From Agrobacterium tumefaciens (GTDB taxonomy: Bacteria; Pseudomonadota; Alphaproteobacteria; Rhizobiales; Rhizobiaceae), in NCBI RefSeq assembly GCF_013318015.2, contig NZ_CP115841.1:1364001-1428000 (forward strand): 64,000 nt of DNA, read 5' to 3'. This document shows positions 10,016-18,570 of the stretch, one piece after another; the first letter of the stretch is position 1, and each line of letters begins with the position of its first letter. The translations under genes were made by a program, and so were the position numbers. Below the pieces are notes generated by a model. That model was not told where the DNA came from. It saw nothing but the letters and a program-made list of their open reading frames with translations, and did not search any database.

Positions 10016-10141
10016 TAAAAGGGTGTGGACTGGCAAGCGGAGTTTCGAAGCTGTGTGCCGGCGCGAGACGCCGCAGTAACATTCGGCCTGAACGCAACCA
10101 TCGGCGCAACGCGTCATGGATTTAATGAAATGAGACCCCTC

Positions 10142-10228
10142 CTCCGTCATTCCAGCCTCGAGCCGGAAGCCAGCAAACCAAAGTCTCTGGGCTGAAAAGA
10201 CTCCTCTCCGTCGCGTAGTGACCCGCGA
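10142..10228 (+). repeat. Intergenic palindromic repeat, family 1, truncated copy
   Basis: Begins CTCCGTCATTCC and contains GAGCCGGAAGCCAGC, then AAGTCTCTGGGCTGAAAAGA. It shares this order of blocks with the copy at 27744-27859. The closing right arm is missing, so it is a partial copy. The stretch 10020-10361 holds no other feature. Confidence 0.6.
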
Positions 10229-10361
10229 ACAAGGGGGACCCACGGCCAATCCTACCGCAAAACCTCACGGCGTTGTCATCGCCTCTGCCCCGCCATTGCG
10301 GAACAGCCGCGTGCATGCCCGCGTTTGTCTGTCACGAAGCAACGATAGTCCGGGGAAGTTC

Positions 10362-10586
10362 ATGCGAGACGGCAATAAATTCAGCGTGGCGAACCAGCCT
10401 TACCGGTGGCCGAAATATATCATGGCGCAGCGAAGGCCGCGCGACTGGCTGATGACCATCAGCGGCGTGGTGCTGCTGGTCATCGTCGCCGCCGCTGTCG
10501 CCATGGGTTATCTCGTCACCAGTCATCCCGGCAAGCCAGAGCCGAATACCGGCATCATCGAGGAAAACACAGCGGAGAACGCCTGA
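10362..10586 (+). CDS. Small single-pass membrane protein, 74 aa, unknown function
   Basis: Not recognised. The N-terminal 35 residues are basic and polar, one hydrophobic helix follows (about 36-56, rich in V/A/I), and the last 18 residues are acidic and extracytoplasmic by the positive-inside rule. The ATG at 10362 follows GGGGAAG. A longer upstream reading from 10218 runs through repeat DNA and is rejected. It is convergent with the ABC exporter. Confidence 0.6.
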   Translation: MRDGNKFSVANQPYRWPKYIMAQRRPRDWLMTISGVVLLVIVAAAVAMGYLVTSHPGKPEPNTGIIEENTAENA

Positions 10587-10608
10587 TATGCGGCGCAAGA
10601 TGCGCCGC

Positions 10609-12342
10609 TTAACTCAGACCCTGAAGATGCCCGCTGAACTGCGCCTCATGCAGGCGGCTGTAATGGCCCTTGGCGGCCAGAAGCTCGGCATGGGCGCCGG
10701 TTTCGGCAATACCCGTCTGGTCCACCACAACGATGCGTGACGCATCGCGGATCGTTGCCAGCCGGTGGGCGATGACGAGCGTTGTGCGGCCCTTGGCAAG
10801 CTCCGTCAGCGATTGCTGGATGGCCCGCTCGGTTTCGGTATCCAGCGCTGAGGTCGCCTCGTCGAGAATAAGGATAGGCGGGTTCTTGAGGAACATGCGG
10901 GCAATGGCAAGACGCTGTTTCTGACCACCGGAAAGTTTCACGCCACGCTCACCGATGACGGTGTCGAGCCCCATCGGCATCGCTTCGATGACGCCATCGA
11001 GCCGGGCACGCCGCGCCGCATCCATGATTTCGACATCGGAAGCGCCGAGCCGGCCATATTCGATATTCTCGCGGATCGTGCCGCCAAACAGGAACACATC
11101 CTGCTGCACGATTCCTATCTGGTTGCGCAGCGAGGCAAGCTTCATCTTGCGGATATCGATGCCGTCAATGGTGATCGAACCGCTGGTGACATCATAAAAG
11201 CGCGGCAGCAGCGAGCAAAGCGTCGTTTTGCCCGCCCCCGAAGGCCCGACGAAGGCCACCGTCTCGCCCGCATTGATCTTCAGGTCAATATTGTCGAGAA
11301 CCTGCTTGCCCTCGGCATAACCGAAACCGACATGGCGATATTCAATGGCGCCGGAAAGCGCCGGTGCCTCGATCGCATCCGGTGCGTCGACGATATCCGG
11401 CGCCGTGTCCAGAAGCTCGGTAAAGCGGCGAAAACCGGCAATGCCCTTCGGATAGGTCTCGATGACCGAGTTGATCTTTTCCACCGGGCGGAAAAACACG
11501 CCGACCAGAAGCAGGAAGCCAACGAAGCCGCCTTCCGTCAGGCCGCCATGCAGCACGAACCAGGCGCCGCAGATCATCACGATCATCTGCGTAAGCCGCA
11601 TGCTCATGTAGCTGAGCGAAGTGCTGGCCGCCATGATCTTGTAGGCATCCAGCTTCGTGCGGCGGTATTTCTGGTTGTCCTTCTCAAACAGCGCGCGTTC
11701 GTGGTCCTCATTGGCAAAGGCCTGCACCACCCGCATGCCACCGACATTTTCCTCGATACGGGCGTTGAAATCGCCGACCCGACCGTAGAGCGCGCGAAAG
11801 TTCTGCGTCATTCGGCCACCGTAACGGCTCGTCACCCAGGCGGTGACAGGCACGACGGCGGCGGTGACGAGCGCCAGCGGCACATTGACCGACAGCATCA
11901 GCAGGAATGCGCCAATGAAGGTCATGATGGCGATGAACAGATCCTCGGGGCCGTGATGGGCCACCTCGCCGATCTCTTCCAGATCCTTCGTCAGCCGCCC
12001 GACCAGATGGCCGGTCTTCTGGTTGTCGAAATAACGGAAGGACAGCTTCTGCAGATGGTCGAAGGCCAGACGCCGCATGTCGGTCTCGATATTGATGCCG
12101 AGCATATGTCCCCAATAGGTGACGGTCGCCATCAACCCAGTATTCAGCACATAGATGACGAGAAGCCCGACCGATGCGGCGAGGATGATGCCCCATTCGC
12201 CACCCGGCAGCAGCACGTCCACGAAGGCTTTCACCGCCATCGGAAAGCCGAGTTCGAGCACGCCCGACAGAACCGCGCAGGAAAAATCGAGAATGAACAG
12301 ACCGCGATAGGGACGGTAATAGGCGAAGAAACGGCGCAGCAT
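10609..12342 (-). CDS. ABC exporter, fused permease and ATPase (MsbA/multidrug type), 577 aa
   Basis: Half-transporter expected to work as a homodimer in the inner membrane, exporting a lipid or drug-like substrate; the substrate cannot be told from sequence. The six-helix membrane domain covers about 1-300. The ATPase follows with Walker A GPSGAGKTT (about 365), signature LSGGQKQR (about 468), Walker B ILILDEATSALD (about 480-490) and the H-loop VIAHRLAT. An upstream in-frame TTG would give 596 aa, but the ATG at 12342 begins the conserved region. The next gene upstream is divergent. Confidence 0.92.
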   Translation of the reverse strand: MLRRFFAYYRPYRGLFILDFSCAVLSGVLELGFPMAVKAFVDVLLPGGEWGIILAASVGLLVIYVLNTGLMATVTYWGHMLGINIETDMRRLAFDHLQKLSFRYFDNQKTGHLVGRLTKDLEEIGEVAHHGPEDLFIAIMTFIGAFLLMLSVNVPLALVTAAVVPVTAWVTSRYGGRMTQNFRALYGRVGDFNARIEENVGGMRVVQAFANEDHERALFEKDNQKYRRTKLDAYKIMAASTSLSYMSMRLTQMIVMICGAWFVLHGGLTEGGFVGFLLLVGVFFRPVEKINSVIETYPKGIAGFRRFTELLDTAPDIVDAPDAIEAPALSGAIEYRHVGFGYAEGKQVLDNIDLKINAGETVAFVGPSGAGKTTLCSLLPRFYDVTSGSITIDGIDIRKMKLASLRNQIGIVQQDVFLFGGTIRENIEYGRLGASDVEIMDAARRARLDGVIEAMPMGLDTVIGERGVKLSGGQKQRLAIARMFLKNPPILILDEATSALDTETERAIQQSLTELAKGRTTLVIAHRLATIRDASRIVVVDQTGIAETGAHAELLAAKGHYSRLHEAQFSGHLQGLS

Positions 12343-12571
12343 GGCGTGACCTGAAGAGCGGGCGCGGCAAGCGGAGGCCGCAATAAAAACGGAGTTCAAT
12401 TGTCATATTTCAATGCGCGCGCCAAGACCGATGTTCTATTTTTACCAAAATCGTTCAATAGGCTGAGCGATAAACACACAACGGTAATGTGATACGGCTA
12501 TATTGCACTTATATGTATTGGTGTGACAGAGTGAATGCACCCTTCGGGGAGAATGCGAGAAAGAGCCTGCC

Positions 12572-13810
12572 GTGAGTAATATTGACAGCCGTAAGCCCAG
12601 TGGCGAACCGAGATGGCTTGGTCCTGCCAGCCCGACGCGGATCGCCCTGATCCCGCCAATATCGGCTGCGCGCTGGCTGCTGGTCCTCGTCGCCCTTGCG
12701 GGCATCTATTTCTTCCACGGCTTTCTCGTTCCGGTTCTGGCCGCCCTTGTCATCGGCTTCGCCAGCTGGCCGGTCTATACGCGGCTTCTGCGGCAGGTGG
12801 GCGGCAACACCACGCTCGGCGCCTCCATCGCCATCATCCTCATCCTCACCTTCCTCGTGGTGCCTATCTTCATCGCCGCTTCCTATACGGCCAGCGAAAT
12901 CCGCGAATGGTTCGGCTGGGCGGTGCATGTCAACAAGGTCGGCGCACCCGTGCCAGACTGGATCGCGGCGCTGCCCGGCGTAGGCTCCTGGCTCGGCGAG
13001 CAATGGGTGAAATATATCGGCACACCGGGTGCGATCGGCGAAGTGATCCAGCTCGTCAGCGGTGCCAATATCGGCAATATCTACCGGGCGATCCTCGCCG
13101 CGGGCAACGGCGCGTTCCACCTGGTGCTGACCCTGCTGTTCATGTTGATCGCGCTGTTCTTTGTCTATCGCAACGGTGCCGGCTTCTCCCATCAGGTCGA
13201 TCTTGTGGGAGAACGCATACTGCCGACGCGGTGGGAGCGCATTTCCCGCGTCGTGCCAGCCACCATCAGCTCCACCGTCACCGGCATGACATTGATCGCC
13301 ATCGGCGAAGGCATAATCCTCGGCATCGCCTACTGGATTGCCGGCGTCCCCTCGCCCGTCACACTCGGCGTGCTCACCGGTGTCATGGCGCTCATCCCGG
13401 GCGGCGCGCCGCTCTCTTTCACTCTCGTATCGATCTATCTGGTCGCCAGCGGCTCTCCCGCTTATGGCCTGGGGCTATTCATCTGGGGTTCGGTAGAGCT
13501 TTTCATCGTCGACAAGACCATCCGTCCGAAACTCGTTGGCGGCCCGATCAAGCTGCCTTTCCTGCCGACCTTTTTCGGCCTCGTCGGCGGCGTCAAGACC
13601 ATGGGCTTCCTCGGCCTCTTCATCGGCCCGGTGCTGATGGCGCTGCTGGTGGCAATCTGGCGGGAATGGGTGCGAGAGGTGGAAATCTCCACTGGCGCCA
13701 CCGTCGACGTTCCGCCGACCCCTACAGCTGAAAATGACCCGCTCGACGACATCGTTGCGCGTGAAGAGGATAGCAACGAAGCGACGGCGTTCCGAAAAGC
13801 AGCGTCTTAA
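12572..13810 (+). CDS. AI-2E family / PerM (UPF0118) membrane transporter, 412 aa
   Basis: Integral membrane protein of the PerM/AI-2 exporter superfamily. Seen: a paired hydrophobic N-terminus (about 33-60), a soluble middle region (about 105-170) and a C-terminal bundle with LIPGGAPLS (about 273) and RPKLVGGP (about 315), the family's conserved loops. Members export autoinducer-2 or act as Na+/H+ antiporters; the substrate is unknown here. The start is GTG at 12572, shortly after GAGAAAGAG. The C-terminal tail is acidic and variable. Confidence 0.88.
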   Translation: MSNIDSRKPSGEPRWLGPASPTRIALIPPISAARWLLVLVALAGIYFFHGFLVPVLAALVIGFASWPVYTRLLRQVGGNTTLGASIAIILILTFLVVPIFIAASYTASEIREWFGWAVHVNKVGAPVPDWIAALPGVGSWLGEQWVKYIGTPGAIGEVIQLVSGANIGNIYRAILAAGNGAFHLVLTLLFMLIALFFVYRNGAGFSHQVDLVGERILPTRWERISRVVPATISSTVTGMTLIAIGEGIILGIAYWIAGVPSPVTLGVLTGVMALIPGGAPLSFTLVSIYLVASGSPAYGLGLFIWGSVELFIVDKTIRPKLVGGPIKLPFLPTFFGLVGGVKTMGFLGLFIGPVLMALLVAIWREWVREVEISTGATVDVPPTPTAENDPLDDIVAREEDSNEATAFRKAAS

Positions 13811-13821
13811 ACCTCGTATTC

Positions 13822-13906
13822 GTCATGCTCGGGCCTGTCCCTGGCATCTGCAACCCAACGATGTTACCAGACGTCGGCAGATCCCCGGCACGAGGCCGAG
13901 GATGAC
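13822..13906. repeat. Intergenic palindromic repeat, family 2
   Basis: Imperfect inverted repeat with 30-base arms (13822-13851 and 13877-13906). The arms begin and end GTCATNCTCGG / CCGAGGATGAC and meet at GCAGATC. It lies between the convergent PerM and GNAT genes and may serve as a terminator. This arm sequence is characteristic of rhizobial intergenic repeats. Confidence 0.65.
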
Positions 13907-13964
13907 ATCGCCAAGGGCGGCATCGAGTGTTCTGCAAAGCGCGCCGATAGCGCCCGCCTCGCCT

Positions 13965-14420
13965 TTAAAGCGTCTTCTCCATGAACAGGCTGAGCGGGTC
14001 CGGCTTATAGGGCGCAAACGCCTCAATCTCGACAAACCCCGCCTTGCGGTAAAGACCAATCGCCTCCGGCTGGCTGATGCCGGTTTCAAGCCGGATGGCG
14101 GTAAGCCCGAGCTCGGCGCCGCGCGCAATGAGCGTATCCATGATCAGCTTGCCGATCCGCAATCCCCTCGCCTCCGGATCGACAAACATGCGCTTGACCT
14201 CCGCCGTACCGTCACCCGCCTCCACCAGCGCGCCGCAGCCAACGACACGGCCATCATGCCGCGCCACGAAAAAGGAGACATTGTCCTTTTCCAGCTGGCC
14301 GATATCGACCAGATGATTGCTTTCGGCGGGATAAAGCGACGCCATATAGACGTTAGACAGATCGATAAGGCGCAGAACCGCTTCCTGCCGGGGTGTTTCA
14401 AGCTTGATTTCGGGGGCCAA
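13965..14420 (-). CDS. GNAT family N-acetyltransferase, 151 aa
   Basis: Acetyl-CoA-dependent acyltransferase of unknown substrate. Seen: KRMFVDPEARGLRIGKLIMD (about 75-94), where RGLRIG is the pyrophosphate-binding motif A, then LETGISQPEAIGLYRKAGF (motif B). The start is TTG at 14420, supported by a ribosome-binding site AGCAGG seven bases upstream; no in-frame ATG fits. Confidence 0.87.
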   Translation of the reverse strand: MAPEIKLETPRQEAVLRLIDLSNVYMASLYPAESNHLVDIGQLEKDNVSFFVARHDGRVVGCGALVEAGDGTAEVKRMFVDPEARGLRIGKLIMDTLIARGAELGLTAIRLETGISQPEAIGLYRKAGFVEIEAFAPYKPDPLSLFMEKTL

Positions 14421-14527
14421 TGCGATGCCTGCTTTCTCTCAAAAAAATGCGTATTTCGTCGTAATGTCACTGCAATCGGGATAGATGAGTTTCTAGAGCA
14501 TAATTCCCGACAGAGGCAACACACACC

Positions 14528-14962
14528 ATGAAAACAGCCCTCGTTCTCATGACCTTCCTAGGCTGTGACGACACCGCCACCGATTGCCATTACCTCGCCA
14601 CCTCGCAGCAGCGCTGGACGAGCATCGAACTATGCGACGCCGTGTCGGAGAAAGAGCTGGAACGTTTCGCAAATGCGTCCTACCCGGTCGTGGTGGCCGT
14701 GTGCCAGACACCGGGCGAGCAGACGCCCCAGACTGCGGGCAACGCGCCCGCAACGCAGCCTCCCGCCGCAACGGCCCCGGCCGGAACAGAGGAGCCACCG
14801 GCACAGGTCACGCAAAAGGAGGAAGAAAGCCTGACAAAACAGGCGATCAGCCGCGTCAGCCGCATCCTGCCTTCCACTGAAGGCGTGAAGCACCTGCTCG
14901 GAACGCCGGTCAGAATGGTGGAAAACAGCTATTCGTGGATTGCCAAGCGGTTCGAGAAGTAA
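14528..14962 (+). CDS. Conserved hypothetical protein with an N-terminal cysteine cluster, 144 aa
   Basis: Not recognised. The N-terminal 60 residues hold four cysteines (GCDD, DCHY, LCDAV, VCQT) in a pattern that could form disulfides or bind metal. A Pro/Ala/Thr linker (about 62-98) follows, then a basic, helical C-terminus (about 100-144). No convincing signal peptide is visible, although the start MKTALVLMTFLG is mildly hydrophobic. It ends three bases before the convergent DUF2336 gene. Confidence 0.65.
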   Translation: MKTALVLMTFLGCDDTATDCHYLATSQQRWTSIELCDAVSEKELERFANASYPVVVAVCQTPGEQTPQTAGNAPATQPPAATAPAGTEEPPAQVTQKEEESLTKQAISRVSRILPSTEGVKHLLGTPVRMVENSYSWIAKRFEK

Positions 14963-14965
14963 GCC

Positions 14966-16102
14966 TCAGGCCGCCTCGACCGTCAGCGCTTCCGCATAGT
15001 GCCGCGCTTTCTGCCGTTCCTCGGCAATGGTCAGTTTACGCACGGCGTGCAAGAGTTCGAAAAGCGTTTCGGAACCATCGACGTTGCGGAAATGCGCAAG
15101 CAGTTCTGCCGATACAGAGGCTGCGGCCTGCGACAGATGCGATCGGGCGGCACGGCGCCACATCAGCGTCGCCTCAATGAAGACATCAACCACATCGCCC
15201 AAAAGACCGACGGACTGGAACAGCGCCTTCAGCGCGTGCGGCCGTCCGGTCGCCAGAATGGCGCGCACCTTGCTGTCATCGAGACCTGAGAGATTGACCA
15301 TCGCCGCCGTGAAAAACTCCAGCCTGCCCGAACAGACGGCATGGATGAGAAGCGCCGGTGTCAGTTCCAGCCTTTGCCGCAGATGCTCCACCAGCGCCGG
15401 CAACTCCGGCGACGAAACATTGGCGGCGATGAGGATGGTGGCGGAATCTTCCGCTTCGCGGAAAATACTGTCGGCGCGGTTGCGCGCGATCAGGGCATGA
15501 ACAAGCGCCGAACCTGCCAGGGCCTCGCTGACGCGCGCCATCAGAAGATGGCGGGTATCGGCGGGCAGCACCTCTCGGCACAGCAGCAGGTCGCGAATGT
15601 CGGCGTTGCAGCCATGCCGCTCGGCAATGCGGCGCAGCGAAAACGGTGTGATGAAGGCTTCGTCGTTCTCTAGAAGGATCAACGTTTCCGGCAGATCACC
15701 GACTTCGGCAAGTGCTGCGCAGACACCGCGCGGCAGGCCCCGCCTAGCCGCGATGAAGGCGCGCGTCAGGCTTTCGCCGCGCCCGGCAAGATCGACCAGA
15801 TCGGCCTCGCCGAGAACCGGCGAGCGGGCGATCACGGTGCAGGCAATCTCCGGCTGGTCTTCGGCAAGCGAAACAAGAATGGCGCGCGGCGCATCGGGAT
15901 CATCCGCCAGCGCCTCGGCAAGTGCCAGCCGCACGCGCGGAGAAGGGTCGTCAAGAAGATAGGTCATCGCCATATAGGCGGCGTCACGGTTCTCCCGCGC
16001 CATGTCTGAATGCAGATAGGCACGGCCAAGCGCATTGGCGGCCTTCGCCCGCTCGGTCGATCCAGCCTTTTCAGACCAGCGAAGAAATGCCTGTACGATC
16101 AC
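14966..16102 (-). CDS. DUF2336 domain protein, HEAT-like, 378 aa
   Basis: All-alpha protein of the DUF2336 family, common in alphaproteobacteria and without a firm function. Seen: repeated helical pairs with HEAT-like spacing, including LLDDPSPRVRLALAEALADD (about 48-67). A GTG at 16102 has a GAGG ribosome-binding site five bases upstream and gives the family-like start IVQAFLRW. An ATG six codons earlier (16120) has none, so the start is not certain. Family members elsewhere sit near two-component or stress genes; nothing nearby clarifies the role here. Confidence 0.82.
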   Translation of the reverse strand: MIVQAFLRWSEKAGSTERAKAANALGRAYLHSDMARENRDAAYMAMTYLLDDPSPRVRLALAEALADDPDAPRAILVSLAEDQPEIACTVIARSPVLGEADLVDLAGRGESLTRAFIAARRGLPRGVCAALAEVGDLPETLILLENDEAFITPFSLRRIAERHGCNADIRDLLLCREVLPADTRHLLMARVSEALAGSALVHALIARNRADSIFREAEDSATILIAANVSSPELPALVEHLRQRLELTPALLIHAVCSGRLEFFTAAMVNLSGLDDSKVRAILATGRPHALKALFQSVGLLGDVVDVFIEATLMWRRAARSHLSQAAASVSAELLAHFRNVDGSETLFELLHAVRKLTIAEERQKARHYAEALTVEAA

Positions 16103-16229
16103 CTGAGCCTCGAAACACATTCGCAACAATGGACGACGGCATCATTGCCGCCGCCATGTATAAAACTCTAGGCGCAAATAGTTTACGTTTGGTTCACCAT
16201 AAAATTTAACAGTTGCCGGCGAAGAAGTT

Positions 16230-16841
16230 CTACGGCGCAGTAGACGGACGCTTCAACTGAAACACGTCGCTGCCGCCGTCGCAGTAGTCCATGTAACCCA
16301 TTCGGGCCACCGGACGTGCCAGTCCCATATCGATGCGACCATCACGAATGATCGCATCGTCGATGTGAATAGCCATGACCTGCCCGATCACCATCCAGGA
16401 ATCCGCCGGCGTGCCGTCGATGTCCTTCAGCTGGATGATCTCGGTCACGCGGCATTCCAGAACGGCCAGCGCCTCCCCCACGAAAGGCGCATCCACCACC
16501 CGCCCGTCAACGGCAGTCAGACCGGCAAGCCGGAACTCGTCGACATCATAGTTCACCGGCGCAGAAGACGCGTTCATCCGGTCGACGAGGAGGCGGCTGA
16601 CGAGGTTGGCGGTGAAGACACCGGTCTCCTCGACATTGCGAAGGCTATCCTTGCGCCCGCTGGAGGAAAACATCACCAGCTTCGGCCGGTCCGAAATCGC
16701 GTTGAAAAACGAATAGGGCGACAGGTTGAAAGAGCCGTCCCGGCCTTTAGAGCCAATCCAGCCGATCGGCCGGGGCGCGACGATAGCCTTGAACGGATCG
16801 TGCGGCAGGCCGTGCTGGTTGGTGTCGGTGGTGTAGAACAT
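16230..16841 (-). CDS. Flavin reductase-like domain protein (FMN-binding), 203 aa
   Basis: Flavin reductase-like split-barrel protein, likely FMN-binding, reducing flavin or an unknown substrate with NAD(P)H. Seen: RPIGWIGSKGRDG (about 24-36), LSPYSFFNAISDRPKLVMFS (about 41-60) and NYDVDEF, typical of the family. The start codon overlaps the stop of the upstream nitroreductase by one base (TGATG), so the two are likely translated as a coupled pair. Confidence 0.88.
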   Translation of the reverse strand: MFYTTDTNQHGLPHDPFKAIVAPRPIGWIGSKGRDGSFNLSPYSFFNAISDRPKLVMFSSSGRKDSLRNVEETGVFTANLVSRLLVDRMNASSAPVNYDVDEFRLAGLTAVDGRVVDAPFVGEALAVLECRVTEIIQLKDIDGTPADSWMVIGQVMAIHIDDAIIRDGRIDMGLARPVARMGYMDYCDGGSDVFQLKRPSTAP

Positions 16842-17422
16842 CAGACATCCCCAACCCAGGTTACCACATCCGCAAGCTCCGGCCGTGGCCGCTCCACAAG
16901 CGGGAATGTCGTTGAGCCGATATGAATATATCCGGCGACCTTCTCGTCTGCGGCAATCCCCAGTTCCGACAGGAAGGCCGGGTCGAAGGCAAGCCATTCC
17001 GTCAGCCAGTTCGCCGCATAACCATTGGCGTTGGCGGCGAAGATGAGATTGAGGCACACCGCACCGGCGGACATGATCTGTTCCCATTCCGGAATCTTGA
17101 AATGCGGCTTGGCGGTGCTGATGACGGCGATGACGACGGGAGCGCGCGTGAAGCGGGTGCGCTCCGCGTCCTGCTGCTGAAGGTCCAGTTCCGGGTTCTT
17201 CTCAAGCGCGATCCGGAGCGCTTCTTCCCCCAGACGCACGCGGTCTTCGCCGCGATAAACGATGAAGCGCCACGGCGCCAGTTTGCCATGGTCAGGCACG
17301 CGCACGGCAAGGCGCAGGATTTCCTCGATTTCCGCTTTCGATGGCCCCGGCTCGGCAAGTTGCAGGGCGGGGGTGGAGCGGCGAACCTTGAGATAGTCGA
17401 GGAGCTTGATGTCACTTGTCAT
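16841..17422 (-). CDS. Nitroreductase family oxidoreductase, 193 aa
   Basis: FMN-dependent NAD(P)H nitroreductase fold; most resembles the YdjA-type small nitroreductases. Seen: [15 protein letters not shown] (14-28), [18 protein letters not shown] (41-58), the FMN-binding N-terminal region, and a C-terminal GYIHIGS. The ATG at 17422 is chosen over a TTG two codons upstream. It is coupled by a TGATG overlap to the flavin reductase gene, suggesting a two-component reductase unit. Confidence 0.9.
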   Translation of the reverse strand: MTSDIKLLDYLKVRRSTPALQLAEPGPSKAEIEEILRLAVRVPDHGKLAPWRFIVYRGEDRVRLGEEALRIALEKNPELDLQQQDAERTRFTRAPVVIAVISTAKPHFKIPEWEQIMSAGAVCLNLIFAANANGYAANWLTEWLAFDPAFLSELGIAADEKVAGYIHIGSTTFPLVERPRPELADVVTWVGDV

Positions 17423-17532
17423 GATCAAAATTCTTCCATTGTGCTGTCATCGCGAAATTATGGGCCTTGAAATAGCCACGGCATTGGTTTTGAAGTGATG
17501 CGGGAAAATCAAGAAGTCAATCGGTATCGAAA

Positions 17533-18513
17533 ATGTCGGCAATCAAAATCGCGGCACGTCTGGCCATTGCGTTCGCCGCGATCGGCGTTTTATCACAGGC
17601 AGCCTTTTCGCAAGACGCTTTCAAGGACTTCAAGCAGCTTGGCGGCACGCCTAAAATGCCGAAACTCAATGCTTTCACCGCTCCTACCGCCCCGAATGCC
17701 CCCGCAAGCACCGCCCGTGATATCGACATGGAAGCGAAACTGACGAGTGAAGGCGAAGCGGTGAAGGAAGGCCTTTCCTGGCGCGTCTTCAGCCCCATTC
17801 CGGGCGCTGACGGCAAGTTGCCGATGCTGGCAAGCTCCGAGGGTGGTTCGGCGCAGTTCCATCTGGTACCCGGCGAATATTTCGTCAACGTTGCCTTCGG
17901 GCGCGCGGGTGTTACCAAGAAACTCAATGTTCCGAGCTCCGGTAATGTCCAGAAACAGGTGCTGATTCTCGACGCTGGCGGTTTCGTTCTGAATGCGATC
18001 GCGGGTTCCGACAAACAGATCTCCGCTAACCAGCTCAAATTTTCCGTCTATTCCTCCGACGCCCGACCGGATGGCGAGCGCGGCCTTGTCATGGCCGACA
18101 TCAAGCCCAACACCGTCGTTCGCCTCAATGCAGGCACCTATCATGTCGTTTCCGAATACGGCAACGTCAATGCGCTGGTGCGCGCCGATATTCAGGTGGA
18201 GGCAGGCAAGCTGACCGAAGCGACCCTACAGCATCAGGCGGCACAGATCACGCTCAAGCTCGTCTCCGAACAGGGCGGCGAAGCCATTGCCGATACGGCC
18301 TGGTCAGTGCTGAACGGCGGCGGCGACGTTGTGAACGAAAGCGTCAGCGCGTTTTCGACCATGGTTCTGGCGGAAGGCGAATATACCGCCATGGCCCGCA
18401 ACAAGGACAAGGTCTACCAGCGCAACTTCAAGGTCACGTCAGGCCGGGACGCCGATGTGGAAGTGCTGATGAAGGATCAGGCGCCGGAAGACATGACCGG
18501 CGATTTCGAATAG
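17533..18513 (+). CDS. Secreted/periplasmic conserved hypothetical protein, 326 aa
   Basis: Clear signal peptide (basic start, hydrophobic core, cleavage near AFSQD at about 27). The mature part looks like two or three repeated beta-sandwich units, with WRVFSP, GEYFVNVAFG, GTYHVVSEYG, WSVLNGGG and GEYTAMARN occurring at regular spacing, like carboxypeptidase-regulatory or PEGA-type folds. The function is unknown; a structural or envelope role is inferred. The start codon ATG at 17533 fits the signal peptide. A strong terminator follows. Confidence 0.75.
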   Translation: MSAIKIAARLAIAFAAIGVLSQAAFSQDAFKDFKQLGGTPKMPKLNAFTAPTAPNAPASTARDIDMEAKLTSEGEAVKEGLSWRVFSPIPGADGKLPMLASSEGGSAQFHLVPGEYFVNVAFGRAGVTKKLNVPSSGNVQKQVLILDAGGFVLNAIAGSDKQISANQLKFSVYSSDARPDGERGLVMADIKPNTVVRLNAGTYHVVSEYGNVNALVRADIQVEAGKLTEATLQHQAAQITLKLVSEQGGEAIADTAWSVLNGGGDVVNESVSAFSTMVLAEGEYTAMARNKDKVYQRNFKVTSGRDADVEVLMKDQAPEDMTGDFE

Positions 18514-18540
18514 GCGTCAATACCCTCAGCCAGTAACGAA

Positions 18541-18570
18541 AACGGCCCCCGAAGGGGCCGTTGTTTTTTG
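18541..18570. terminator. Bidirectional terminator between the secreted protein and thrS
   Basis: AACGGCCCC pairs with GGGGCCGTT around a CGAA tetraloop and is followed by GTTTTTT on the + strand; the - strand has TTTTCGTT. It ends both convergent genes. Confidence 0.88.

Noticed and set aside
11332..12354. Long reading frame on the + strand across the ABC exporter
   Set aside because: It mirrors a clear coding gene on the other strand and has no motif.
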